Positions 28,382 to 36,900 of a stretch of 39,925 bases of DNA are shown in pieces. This stretch comes from Micromonospora tarensis. GTDB taxonomy: Bacteria; Actinomycetota; Actinomycetes; Mycobacteriales; Micromonosporaceae. The first letter of the stretch is position 1. Each line of letters starts with the position of its first letter. Location of the stretch: positions 1 through 39,925 of the forward strand of contig NZ_JAEVHL010000033.1 in NCBI RefSeq assembly GCF_016803395.1, read 5' to 3'. Both the position numbers and the translations under genes were made by a program. The notes beneath the pieces are model-generated. The model saw only the letters and a list, made by a program, of their open reading frames with translations, searched no databases and had not been told where the DNA came from.

Positions 28382-28906
28382 ATGCCGAGCCCTGTCGATC
28401 TTCGGTCGATCCTGCCCGTCGACCTGCCCCTCGTGGAACGGCTGTGGCAGCTGTACCGGCACGACCTGTCTGAGTTCCGGGGCACCCTGCCGGACGACTC
28501 GGGCATGTTCACCCGTGGCCGCCTGCCGACCTATCTCCAGGACCCAGCCAGCTCGGGCTACATCATCTGCCAGGACACCCGGCCCGTGGGCTTCGCATTC
28601 GTCTCCGGCTCGGAGAGTCAGCCGCTGCGCATCTGCGAATTCTTCGTCGTGCGGGCTGCGCGCGGCTCGGGCGTCGGACGTCTCGCCGCCCGGCAACTCC
28701 TCGCCAAGCACACAGGACGCTGGGAGATTCCCTTCCAGGAGGAGAACCCGGCTGCCGCGCGCTTCTGGCGCCGGCTCGCCGCCGAGGTCTGCCCGACCGG
28801 CTACCGCGAGGAACGGCGTGCTGTTCCCGGCAAGCCGCACATCCCTCCCGATACATGGTTACTGCTGACGGAGCCAAGGCGTACGGTGGTGGCCCCGTCG
28901 GGGTGA
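28382..28906 (+). CDS. GNAT-family N-acetyltransferase
   Basis: A 174-residue GNAT. It has strand-helix LVERLWQLYRHDLSEFRG, the central strand YIICQDTRPVGFAFVSG, the acetyl-CoA pyrophosphate loop VVRAARGSGVGRLAARQLL (R-x2-G-x-G) and the late motif WEIPFQEENPAAARFWRRLAAEV. ATG 28382 is preferred to the in-frame TTG 28361. The acceptor is unknown; candidates include aminoglycoside-like or protein substrates. It stands between a zinc-knuckle gene and a convergent membrane protein gene. Confidence 0.92.
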   Translation: MPSPVDLRSILPVDLPLVERLWQLYRHDLSEFRGTLPDDSGMFTRGRLPTYLQDPASSGYIICQDTRPVGFAFVSGSESQPLRICEFFVVRAARGSGVGRLAARQLLAKHTGRWEIPFQEENPAAARFWRRLAAEVCPTGYREERRAVPGKPHIPPDTWLLLTEPRRTVVAPSG

Positions 28907-28966
28907 AGGCGCTTCCAGGCGGAGAGCTGAGCTTCGATCTGGACGCTGAGCCGCCCTGAGGATCCG

Positions 28967-29662
28967 CTAGCGTCCCTGCCCACTCTCTTCAGGTGTGGGG
29001 TCAATCCCGAGAAACGCGAGTGCCATCGCTCTGCCTCTGGAGGTGCTGAACTCCTGCAGAATTCGATCAATGCGCTCGCCTAGGTCGGCGACCTCGCGCG
29101 ACTGCGGCCCTGCAACCTCGGCCTCCCACACCCGCCAGTGTGCGAAAGTTTCCAGCCTTACCAGCCGCTCATCGTCGGAGCTGGCGGCAACCTGACTCAG
29201 GGTCGCCTCAAGCAAGGTTCGCGCCTCTACCTCGCGGTGCCGCCTGAACAGAAAGTAGGCGTGCCCACGGTTGGCGTAGACCATCTGTCGCCTACCCTCG
29301 CTCCTCGCCGTTTCGCCAGCGACCCCCCAGATACCTTCGGAAGCTTCGTTGTAGCCGGTCTCCTCAAGCGCCACCGCGATCACTCGAAGTTCCGCACTCG
29401 TGAGGCTGACCTCGTGAGCCCGTATCAGAGACAGAGCTTGCTGAGCCAGTACTTCCATCCTCGTGTGCACGTTCTCCACGAGGTCGCCCGTCGTTATCTC
29501 CGCCTTGACCAAACCCTCAAGCAGCTCCGCCAACTCTCCGGTGATCACGGTCAGTCGGAGCCGGTCTGCGCGACGCGCCACTTGATGCCGCTCCAAGATG
29601 CCGTAAGCAGCCACCAGGAGCGCGGCGAAGCTGATCGCGAAGCTGAGGAGAGAAAGTTCCAC
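28967..29662 (-). CDS. Single-pass membrane protein with TPR-like helical domain
   Basis: A 231-residue hypothetical. One N-terminal membrane helix (MELSLLSFAISFAALLVAAYGI) is followed by a basic stop-transfer and a cytoplasmic helical region (about 40-225). Tandem helix pairs such as EGRRQMVYANRGHAYFLFRRHREVEARTLLEATL resemble TPR repeats. The base composition is visibly less GC-rich than in the flanking genes, which suggests acquisition. GTG 29662 has no clear ribosome site. The function is unknown; such anchored TPR proteins often scaffold complexes. Confidence 0.7.
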   Translation of the reverse strand: MELSLLSFAISFAALLVAAYGILERHQVARRADRLRLTVITGELAELLEGLVKAEITTGDLVENVHTRMEVLAQQALSLIRAHEVSLTSAELRVIAVALEETGYNEASEGIWGVAGETARSEGRRQMVYANRGHAYFLFRRHREVEARTLLEATLSQVAASSDDERLVRLETFAHWRVWEAEVAGPQSREVADLGERIDRILQEFSTSRGRAMALAFLGIDPTPEESGQGR

Positions 29663-29831
29663 GAACGACCAACCTATGCCCTGACGTCAACTCCGAGCGC
29701 TCGGTGGCGGGCGGGGCGAGGCAATGGTGGGGATGCCGGCCCGGGAAGCCGTTGACCGCCTGGAGACGGCACGATCATGGTTCCACGGCCCGCCGGACGA
29801 CCTCAATCGCAGGTCAGGGCACCTGCCGGCG

Positions 29832-29847
29832 TCACTTGGCGTTGAAG
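29832..29847 (-). repeat. Near-copy of the metH 3' end (candidate attachment site)
   Basis: Read on the minus strand this is CTTCAACGCCAAGTGA. It matches the last 16 bases of metH (33938-33953) at 15 positions, in the same orientation and including the FNAK codons and stop. It lies in the gene-free stretch 29663-30116. It could be the displaced end of a target site duplicated when an element integrated at metH. Confidence 0.4.
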
Positions 29848-29890
29848 AGAATGGCGCAGGTCACCGACCTGCAACAACGGTCCGAATAGG

Positions 29891-29940
29891 GCCTGTGAGC
29901 TGCGGAAACTCCTCGCACTCACTCACTCCAACTCACAGGC
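29891..29940. repeat. Inverted repeat with 9-base arms
   Basis: GCCTGTGAG (29891-29899) and CTCACAGGC (29932-29940) form a perfect stem with a 32-base loop rich in CACTC. It lies 44 bases inside the candidate attachment copy. No tRNA or gene is recognised here. Confidence 0.45.
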
Positions 29941-29993
29941 TCTCTCGGTGGCATGTGCCCAAGATGTGCCCACCGAATGGCCCCGCCAAGTAC

Positions 29994-30034
29994 GGCGGCC
30001 CGGACTCGGAGATTGCAGCTCCGGCCGGGCCGCC
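29994..30034 (+). terminator. Large two-part stem-loop in the gene-free stretch
   Basis: GGCGGCCCGG pairs with CCGGGCCGCC outside and CGGAG with CTCCG inside, with only a 3-against-1 bulge between. It is one of the strongest hairpins in the window, but no gene ends just before it. It could be a terminator left behind by a lost gene, or a recombination-site hairpin. Confidence 0.4.
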
Positions 30035-30104
30035 GCACCCTGGATCGCGCACACGGATACGCGAGCCGGGGCCCAGCGTCGCTGATGGCTGTTGCGTTGC
30101 CGCC

Positions 30105-30110
30105 TATTCT
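30105..30110 (+). promoter_or_regulatory. -10 element TATTCT for a leaderless gene
   Basis: TATTCT fits TAnnnT and is exactly 6 bases before GTG 30117. There is no ribosome site, so transcription is expected to start at the G of GTG. Confidence 0.5.
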
Positions 30111-30116
30111 AATCCG

Positions 30117-30746
30117 GTGCCTCTATCGCCCGACCTGCTGCTCTACCTAGCGACCCGCCCGTGGGAGTTGGGCGACCTGGCGACCTGGCTCGGCGCCACC
30201 GCGAACGTCGCTACGGTCATCCTCGCCCTGGCCGCAGCGTTGGTCGGTTACCGGGTCTACAAGGTGGAGTCCGGGCGCGACGCCCGCGCCGAACGCGAGC
30301 GCCGCGAGCGGGCTGCTGACGAACGACGGGTGCAGGCATCGCTGATCTCCGTCTGGTACGGGCGCAGCGCCGAGTCCACGCCTCTCTTTGGCCGATCCGG
30401 CTGGTCGGCCTACAACTGGGGCGGATGGATCGTCAACGCCTCGGACTCACCGGTCTATGACGCCACGTTGCGGTTCCACCGGCTCAGCACGCCAACCTCG
30501 GCCGCCGCCTCGTGGACGAACGGGGTGATCAGGGTAGTGCCGCCCTACCGTGGCGAGTTGCTCGTGTCCGTAAACGGTGAAGCCGCGCCTGACGATCTCA
30601 CCGACGATGAGCGGAACGGCGACTTGGAGGTGAGTCTGTTGTTCCGCGACGCTGCGGGCCGACGGTGGCTGCGGGACAGGCGCGGCTATCTCCACGAGAA
30701 GGGCACCCCCCCTGACCTAATGGCAACAGCGATGGTGCTCGCCTGA
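30117..30746 (+). CDS. Single-pass membrane protein, hypothetical
   Basis: A 209-residue protein of no named family. One membrane helix lies at about 20-45 (LATWLGATANVATVILALAAALVGY). A charged coiled-coil-like stretch follows (SGRDARAERERRERAADERR). A beta-rich cytoplasmic domain (about 75-205) carries GWIVNASDSPVYDATLRFH and LEVSLLFRDAAGRRWLRDRRG. Such proteins are common next to actinomycete mobile-element genes, with no known function. GTG 30117 is chosen from the -10 spacing. It converges on the small-gene cluster, its stop abutting the stop at 30747. Confidence 0.72.
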   Translation: MPLSPDLLLYLATRPWELGDLATWLGATANVATVILALAAALVGYRVYKVESGRDARAERERRERAADERRVQASLISVWYGRSAESTPLFGRSGWSAYNWGGWIVNASDSPVYDATLRFHRLSTPTSAAASWTNGVIRVVPPYRGELLVSVNGEAAPDDLTDDERNGDLEVSLLFRDAAGRRWLRDRRGYLHEKGTPPDLMATAMVLA

Positions 30747-30983
30747 TCAAGAGCGGAGCCGGGTCCTCCGGGGGAGCTCGGCGGCCGGGTCGGTCGGCCA
30801 AATGCCGTCCTGCCGGCGGCGGCACTCAGGCTCCGGGCAGACGCAGTACCAGCCCAGCTCGTCGGACGGGATGCGGTCACCGCCGCAAGTGTGGGTCGAC
30901 GTGGCCAGGATCCGGGGCATGCACCCGAGGCACGTCGACGGGGACACGTGAGGGGCCGGCCCCGAACTGGCGGCCGGCGTCAC
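30747..30983 (-). CDS. Small cysteine-rich protein, 78 residues
   Basis: The last gene of the overlapping small-gene cluster. It contains CLGC, THTCGG and CVCPEPEC, enough cysteines for one or two zinc sites, and the motif DELGWYCVCPEPECRRRQDG. GTG 30983 starts 6 bases after the DUF397 stop with no ribosome site of its own, so it would depend on coupling; ATG 30920 is an alternative. The function is unknown. Confidence 0.55.
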   Translation of the reverse strand: MTPAASSGPAPHVSPSTCLGCMPRILATSTHTCGGDRIPSDELGWYCVCPEPECRRRQDGIWPTDPAAELPRRTRLRS

Positions 30984-30989
30984 GATCGG

Positions 30990-31178
30990 TCAGAAGCTCT
31001 GGCCGGCGCGGAGCGAGTCAGCGAACGCCGCCCACTCGTCGGCGTCGACGACGATCTGCGTCTCCGGCCGCCGCGAGTTCCGAAGGATTCGGTTGCTGTC
31101 CTTGTCGATGGCGACCTCCAGGCAGTTCGGGCCGCTGTTGTCGCACCGGTTGGGCTTCACGAACTTGAGCTGCTCCAT
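30990..31178 (-). CDS. DUF397 domain protein
   Basis: A 62-residue DUF397 protein with the family core: CDNSGPNCLEVAID, then ILRNSRRPETQIVVDADEWAAFADSLRAGQSF. DUF397 genes in Streptomyces and relatives travel with XRE regulators of the WhiJ type and modulate development or act like antitoxin partners. Here the XRE gene is upstream on the same strand. ATG 31178 has AAGGAG at good spacing and lies inside the end of the preceding gene (22-base overlap). Confidence 0.93.
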   Translation of the reverse strand: MEQLKFVKPNRCDNSGPNCLEVAIDKDSNRILRNSRRPETQIVVDADEWAAFADSLRAGQSF

Positions 31179-31402
31179 GGTTCTCCTTCGGTTGTTGTTC
31201 CGCCGGCCGTCGGATGCGGCCGGTCGTCGTGCGGGGTGGTTCGAGGGGCCATTCCGAGGGCCTCGCGCGCCCACGCGTCCTGCGCGCAGTCCGTGCCGGG
31301 GCATTCGATGCAGCAGCGCCGACCGGCCGCGTGAGCCTTGACGGTGAGCCGGGCGGAGTAGGTGACGTGGGCCCGGTCGACAGGCTCGTCGAGGCGGCTC
31401 AC
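31157..31402 (-). CDS. Small cysteine-containing protein, 81 residues
   Basis: No family recognised. The middle reads HVTYSARLTVKAHAAGRRCCIECPGTDCAQDAWAREALG, with four cysteines in a CC-x2-C-x4-C pattern that could bind zinc. The last 20 residues are low-complexity and overlap the DUF397 start. GTG 31402 overlaps the TGA of the gene before it (GTGA), which argues that it is a real coupled gene and not a chance frame. Confidence 0.6.
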   Translation of the reverse strand: MSRLDEPVDRAHVTYSARLTVKAHAAGRRCCIECPGTDCAQDAWAREALGMAPRTTPHDDRPHPTAGGTTTEGEPWSSSSS

Positions 31403-31707
31403 CGGGTCGCCCCGTCGGCGGCCTCGGCCAGGACGTCGACGTCGACCAGCAATTCCCAGCACCACGGGGCCGTGCAGTCGGACGACTCCCACGCACACTC
31501 CAGCCCGTGCCCCCGCAACCAGACGAAGGCGGGGTCGTCAGAGTCGTGGACGGACACGACCCGGATGTCGTGGTAGGTGTGGCCGGGCTGCCCGGGTGAG
31601 ATCAGCCAGTCGCCAGGGCGCACGGACACCCGGGTGCCAGCGGCCGGCATGGTCTGGTCGGTCACCGGGCCCACCGGCTCGGAGGCGGTTCGTTGCGGAT
31701 TCGGCAT
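31399..31707 (-). CDS. Small hypothetical protein, 102 residues
   Basis: A soluble beta-rich protein: GTRVSVRPGDWLISPGQPGHTYHDIRVVSVHDSDDPAFVWLRGHGLECAW. The His/Cys/Trp-rich tail ends CTAPWCWELLVDVDVLAEAADG. No named family. ATG 31707 overlaps the preceding small gene by 46 bases. ATG 31650 is an alternative, 11 bases after that gene's stop, and begins at the conserved-looking part. Its stop overlaps the next start by 4 bases, so it belongs to the same coupled cluster. Confidence 0.65.
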   Translation of the reverse strand: MPNPQRTASEPVGPVTDQTMPAAGTRVSVRPGDWLISPGQPGHTYHDIRVVSVHDSDDPAFVWLRGHGLECAWESSDCTAPWCWELLVDVDVLAEAADGATR

Positions 31708-31829
31708 ACCTGCTCAAGCAGCCGGGCCTGCGCGGCTGCCTGTTCACGGGCCTGGATCGCCGGGCCGGCCGGGTCGACCGGCAGGGGGACGGCCGTCAGC
31801 CGCCGCCACAGCTTGAGGACGGTGCGCAT
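31662..31829 (-). CDS. Very small protein, 55 residues, first gene of the cluster
   Basis: A short frame with an excellent ribosome site (GGGGAGG, 7 bases before ATG 31829). It reads MRTVLKLWRRLTAVPLPVDP, then PAIQAREQAAAQARLLEQVCRIRNEPPPSRWAR, a basic N-terminus followed by one amphipathic helix. It is the first gene downstream of the palindrome at 31935-31955 and overlaps the next frame. No family is recognised. The ribosome site and position make it more likely real than not. Confidence 0.6.
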   Translation of the reverse strand: MRTVLKLWRRLTAVPLPVDPAGPAIQAREQAAAQARLLEQVCRIRNEPPPSRWAR

Positions 31830-31934
31830 GCTGTCGCCTCCCCGGTCCGGGGGCGCGGCGATCCTCGCGGCAGCGCTGCAGTCGATCCGCGCCCGGCTCA
31901 GTGACCAGGACGGTATGTACGCACACGGACCGCG

Positions 31935-31955
31935 ACGGGGACAGTTTGTCCCCGT
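31935..31955. promoter_or_regulatory. Palindromic operator of the XRE/DUF397 cluster
   Basis: ACGGGGACA-gtt-TGTCCCCGT is a perfect 9-base inverted repeat with a 3-base centre, 105 bases upstream of the first small gene and 8 bases past the XRE stop. There is no T tract, so an operator for the XRE protein is more likely than a terminator. TACATA at 31915-31920 (minus strand) could be the -10. Confidence 0.6.
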
Positions 31956-31962
31956 GGGACAG

Positions 31963-33165
31963 CTACCCCTTTACGCCGATGGCGAGCGCCAGGTCCCGCG
32001 CGTCCTCACCCACGGTCCCCGGCCGGGACGACAGCTCCAACGCGGCCGTACGCGAGTAGGGGTTGTGCCGGACCGTGTCCACGCTTTCCCGCAACGCCCG
32101 GCCGAGCAGGTGCACCGCGGCGACTTCCTCACGGCGCAGCAGATGCGCGCGGGCGGCGTCGATCAGGTGCCCGGCGCGGCGAGTACGCGACGGCAGCGCG
32201 GTGTAGTTCGTCGAATCGGCGCGCCGTACCGCCTCCCCAGCGTGGCACAGGTCCGTCTCCAGCGTCACCGCGTACGCCGCGCAGGCTGCTGGCCCGAACA
32301 TTAGCCACGGGTGCGCGTAGGTGGCGCCCAAGCGGCCAGCGGCGGCGTCGGCGGCGTCCCACGCCCGCCAGGCTTGCCCGTCGCGGCCGGCCTTGGCGTG
32401 ACCGAGCGCGCGTCCCAGTTGAAGCTGCGCCCACCGCGCGTACTGCTCTGCGCCCGCTTCCCTGTCGACGAACTGCTCGGCGTCGACGAGCACGAGATCG
32501 GCGGCGTCGACTTGGTTCGCTGCGCGGTAGACGTGCGCGTAGTACCAGGCCGCGGCGGCAATCGCGTTGGGGTCGTCGGCGTCCTGAGCGGCGTTCATGG
32601 CACGGTCGGCCGCCAACCACACCAGTTCCGGGTACGGCTGGTGAGCGACGTACAACTGCGCCAGGTGGTAAACGCGGGCGAGTTCCGCCAGTGCTGTCCG
32701 CCGGTCCGTGCCGTCGAGTCGCCGCGACGAGCGTCGGGCGTCGTCGAGAAGCCCTGGCAACACGGCCGCCACTGCAGTGCGTTCGGTGCTGGATCGGTGC
32801 CACAGCGCCCACGCCTGATCGACGAGTCCCCGCAGCACGGCGACGGGCACCGGGTCACCGGCCGGCACGGTGGCGCGTTGCATCGACGCAGCGACGTTGT
32901 CGACGGCAGGGTGTCCGGCGCGGGTGACCGATGCGACGGGTAGGGACTGGTCGCCGGTCAGCTCGGCCAGGTCGGTGATGTCGAGAACTTCCGCCAGTCG
33001 CAGCAGCATGGGTAGCCGCGGCGTGAGTAGGCGTCCGTTCTCCAGGGCCTTGACCCAGTCGGCGCTGCGGCCGACGAGTCCGCCGAGGACGGCGCGGGTC
33101 TTCCCGGCGTGTTCGCGATGCGCACGTAGGCGAGTGCCGAAGGTGGTCGGCTCGGTCGTGGCCAT
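31963..33165 (-). CDS. XRE-family regulator with TPR-like C-terminal domain
   Basis: A 400-residue regulator of the large actinomycete XRE/TPR group. The N-terminal helix-turn-helix (about 8-70) reads FGTRLRAHREHAGKTRAVLGGLVGRSADWVKALENGRLLTPRLPMLLRLAEVL. A long helical domain follows (about 100-395) with TPR-like units, e.g. RTALAELARVYHLAQLYVAHQPYPELVWLAADRAMNAAQ and ARAHLLRREEVAAVHLLGRALRESVDTV. ATG 33165 follows GGGAG at 6 bases. A palindrome and a five-gene cluster ending in DUF397 lie directly downstream, resembling WhiJ-type units. It probably controls those genes. Confidence 0.92.
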   Translation of the reverse strand: MATTEPTTFGTRLRAHREHAGKTRAVLGGLVGRSADWVKALENGRLLTPRLPMLLRLAEVLDITDLAELTGDQSLPVASVTRAGHPAVDNVAASMQRATVPAGDPVPVAVLRGLVDQAWALWHRSSTERTAVAAVLPGLLDDARRSSRRLDGTDRRTALAELARVYHLAQLYVAHQPYPELVWLAADRAMNAAQDADDPNAIAAAAWYYAHVYRAANQVDAADLVLVDAEQFVDREAGAEQYARWAQLQLGRALGHAKAGRDGQAWRAWDAADAAAGRLGATYAHPWLMFGPAACAAYAVTLETDLCHAGEAVRRADSTNYTALPSRTRRAGHLIDAARAHLLRREEVAAVHLLGRALRESVDTVRHNPYSRTAALELSSRPGTVGEDARDLALAIGVKG

Positions 33166-33278
33166 GGTCGCTCCCAGGTAGAGGACTGGGCGGCGATCCC
33201 GCCGGCCTCTACACCGGCGGGCCGCCATCTCCCACGCTACCGCTGCCGCGCACCACCGTCACGCATCCGAGCACCGGG

Positions 33279-33789
33279 TCAGCGGGCCGTAACCCGGCCA
33301 CGGGCCCGGCCCAGGTTGTCGGCCGACAGGACCCCACCGGTCAACGCCTCAGCGAAGTCCGGACCGAGGTTGCGCATCTCGTCGAGGATCTTCTCCAGGC
33401 GGTCGATGACCTGGTCCATTATCGGGGCCGGGGTGACCGGCTCCGGGCGGTCGGTGCCGTTGTAGATTGGCGGGGTTCCACCCGGGCATTACGTAACCGC
33501 CGTTGTCCATCGCGACGTGCAGGTGGTTGCGGTGCAACGGCAACTGCGTCGGCATCGTGGTCTTCCGACCCCGGGTCACCGCGTAGTCCCGGGTGCCGGA
33601 GCGGTGGATCAGCTCCAACAGCTGGCCCTGCCGGGCCATGAAGAACTGCGCCAGGCGGTCCTGGTTGTAGCCCATGAAGTCGACCGCACGCCCGGAGCCG
33701 TGCCACAGCGGGTCACCCGGCCGGTACGCGTTCCCGAACGTATACGGGATCCCCGACGCCTTGACCATGGCCATGATCGAGCGCCACAC
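33279..33789 (-). pseudogene. Phage tail tape-measure C-terminal fragment with M15-like peptidase motif (frameshifted)
   Basis: From 33789 the frame reads MAMVKASGIPYTFGNAYRPG, then DPLWHGSGRAVDFMGYNQDRLAQFF and PLHRNHLHVAMDNGGYVMPGWNP. After a shift at the GGGG run 33472-33475 it continues PIYNGTDRPEPV and a coiled segment IMDQVIDRLEKILDEMRNLG to a TGA at 33279. H-x2-G-x-A-x-D and H-x-H are the metal ligands of M15-type peptidases, and GW-N-x-IYNGT-x-RPE is typical of actinophage tape-measure proteins. The frame is open upstream to the metH end without a good start. This is a prophage remnant, not a working gene. Confidence 0.65.
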
Positions 33790-33937
33790 CCCGGAGTCCC
33801 CGCGCTGCGCGGACGCGACGACGGCCAGGCCCCCAACGCCGGCGTGACCTTCGACCGCGACGTGCCCCGCTCGCGCCCCGCGAAGGACGCCTGATCGATG
33901 TTCGTGCAGCTCAGAGGCCGTGCGCCGCCGCTGATTC

Positions 33938-33953
33938 TCATTTGGCGTTGAAG
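33938..33953 (-). repeat. metH 3' end matching the copy at 29832-29847
   Basis: The last 16 bases of metH (CTTCAACGCCAAATGA) are repeated with one change 4.1 kb away in the same orientation. The phage fragment lies immediately downstream. The intact metH end here would be the reconstituted side of an integration. Confidence 0.4.
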
Positions 33954-36900
33954 TAGCTGGCCTCCGGGTGGTGCACCACTATCGCGTCGGTGGCCTGCTC
34001 CGGCATGAGCTGGAACTCCTCGGACAGCTCGACCCCGATCCGGTCCGCGCCGAGCAGGTCCACGATCTTCGCCCGGTCCTCCAGATCGGGGCAGGCCGGG
34101 TAGCCGAACGCGTACCGGCAGCCCCGGTAGTCGTTGCGCAGCAGACCGGCCAGGTCCGCCGGGTCGTCGTGACCCAGCGGACGGCCGTCGGGCAGGGTCA
34201 GCTCGGCCCGGATGCGCCGGTGCCAGTACTCGGCGAGGGCTTCGGTCAGCTGCACCGACAGCCCGTGCACCTCCAGGTAGTCGCGGTACTCGTTGCGGGC
34301 GAACAGCTTCGCCGCGTACTCGCTGACCGGCTGACCCACGGTGACCAGTTGCAACGCGACCACATCGAGCTGGTCGCCCTTGGGCTTGAAGAAGTCCGCC
34401 AGGCAGAGCCGCCGCTCCTGCCGCTGGCGGGGGAAGGAGAACCGGACGCGCTCCGCGTGCCCGTTCTCGTCGAGCACCACCAGGTCGTTGCCCTCGGAGT
34501 ACGCCGGGAAGTAGCCGTACACCACGGCGGCCTCGAGCACCTGGTCGGCGATCAGCCGGTCCAGCCAGTACCGCAGCCGAGGCCGCCCCTCGGTCTCGAC
34601 CAGCTCGTCGTAGGAGGGCCCGTTGCCGCCCCGGGCGCCGTTGAGCCCCCACTGGCCGCGGAAGGTGGCCCGCTCGTCGAGCAGCGCCGCGTAGTCGGCC
34701 ATCGGCACGCCCTTGACCACCCGGGTGCCGAGGAACGGCGGGGTGGGCACCGCCACGTCCACTGCCACGTCGGAGCGGACCGAGGAGTCGTGCAGCTCCG
34801 GCAGCGACTCGGTGACCATCGACCGCTGCCGTTCCCGGCGGGCGCGGCGGGCCGCGAGCGCCGCCTCCCGCTCCGGGTCGATCACCGGGGCGCCGCCGCG
34901 CTTGGCGGTCATCACCTTGTCCATCAGGGAGAGGCCCTCGAACGCGTCCCGCGCGTAGTGCACCTGACCGGGGAACATCGACCGCAGGTCGTCCTCGACG
35001 TACGCGCGGGTCAGCGCCGCCCCACCCAGCAGCACGGGCCACCGCTCGGCGACCCCGCGGGTGGCCATCTCGGCCAGGTTCTCCTTCATGATGACAGTGC
35101 TCTTGACCAGCAGCCCGGACATCCCGATCGCGTCGGCGCGGTGCTGTTCGGCGGCGTCCAGGATGGCGCTGATCGGCTGCTTGATGCCGATGTTCACCAC
35201 CTCGTAGCCGTTGTTGGACAGGATGATGTCGACCAGGTTCTTGCCGATGTCGTGCACGTCACCGCGCACGGTGGCGAGCACGATGCGGCCCTTGCCGCCG
35301 TCCTCGGTGGTCTCCATGTGCGGCTCCAGGTACGCCACAGCGGTCTTCATCACCTCGGCGGACTGGAGCACGAACGGCAGCTGCATCTGGCCCGAGCCGA
35401 ACAGCTCGCCGACCACCTTCATGCCGTCCAGCAGGATGTCGTTGATGATCGACAGTGGCGACCGGCCGCCGGCCATCGCCTCGTCCAGGTCGGCCTCCAG
35501 GCCGTTGCGCTCACCGTCGATGATCCGCCGCTTGAGCCGCTCGTCCAGCGGCAGCGCGGCCAGCTCCTGCGCCCGGCTGGCCCGCGCACTTGTCACGTCG
35601 ACGCCCTCGAAGAGCTCCAGGAAGCGCTGCACCGGGTCGTACCCCTCGCGGCGCCGGTCGTAGACCAGGTCCAGGGCGACCTCGCGCTGCTCCTCGGGGA
35701 TCTTCGACATCGGCAGGATCTTGCTGGCGTGCACGATCGCCGAGGTCAGACCGGCCTGCACGCACTCGTGCAGGAACACCGAGTTGAGCACCTGCCGCGC
35801 CGCCGGGTTCAGGCCGAAGGAGATGTTCGAGATGCCCAGGGTAAAGTTGACACCCGGGTAACGGCGGGCGGTCTCCCGGATCGCCTCGATCGTCTCGAGA
35901 CCGTCGCGGCGGGTCTCCTCCTGGCCGGTGGCGATCGGGAAGGTCAACGCGTCGATCAGGATGTCCGCGCGGTCCAGGCCCCACCGGCCGGTCAGGTCGT
36001 CGATCAGGCGCGCCGCGACCCGGACCTTCCACTCCTTCGTCCGCGCCTGCCCCTCCTCGTCGATGAGCAGCGCCACCACCGCCGCGCCATGCTCACGGAC
36101 GATCGGCATCACCCGCGCATAGCGGGAGTCGGGGCCGTCGCCGTCCTCGAAGTTGACCGAGTTGACCACGCAACGGCCGCCGAGCATCTCCAGCCCGGCC
36201 TCGACCACGGCCGGCTCGGTGGAGTCCAGCATGATCGGCAGGGTGGACGCGGTGGCGAACCGGCCGGCCAACTCGCGCATGTCCTGGGTGCCGTCCCGGC
36301 CGACGTAGTCCACGCACAGGTCGAGCAGGTGCGAGCCGTCCCGGGCCTGGCTGCGGGCGATCTCCACACAGGCCCGCCAGTCGCCGGCGAGCATCGCCTC
36401 CCGGAACGCCTTGGAGCCGTTGGCGTTGGTCCGCTCCCCCACCATCAGCACCGACGCGTCCTGGGCGAACGGCACCGGGTGGTACACCGAGGAGACGCCC
36501 GCCTCGTGCCGGGGCTCGCGCGCCGGGGCGACGGCGCCGTGCAACCGCTCGGCCAACACCCGGATGTGCTCCGGGGTGGTGCCGCAACAGCCCCCGATCA
36601 GGCCCACGCCGTACTCGGTGATGAACCGCTCCAGGGCCTCGGCCAGCTCCACCGGGGTCAGCGGGAAGTACGCCCCGTCGGCGGTCAGCACCGGCAGGCC
36701 GGCGTTCGGCATCACCGACAGCGGGATGCGGGAGTGCTGCGACAGGTAGCGCAGGTGCTCGCTCATCTCGGCCGGCCCGGTCGAGCAGTTGAGCCCGATC
36801 AGGTCCACCCCGAGCGGCTCGATCGCGGCCAGCGCCGCACCGATCTCGCTGCCGACCAGCATGGTGCCGGTGGTCTCCACGGCCACGTGACAGATGATCG

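Noticed and set aside
29663..30116. tRNA gene or tRNA fragment as an integration site
   Set aside because: No T-loop, acceptor stem or CCA end can be folded from either strand; the hairpins do not resemble tRNA arms.
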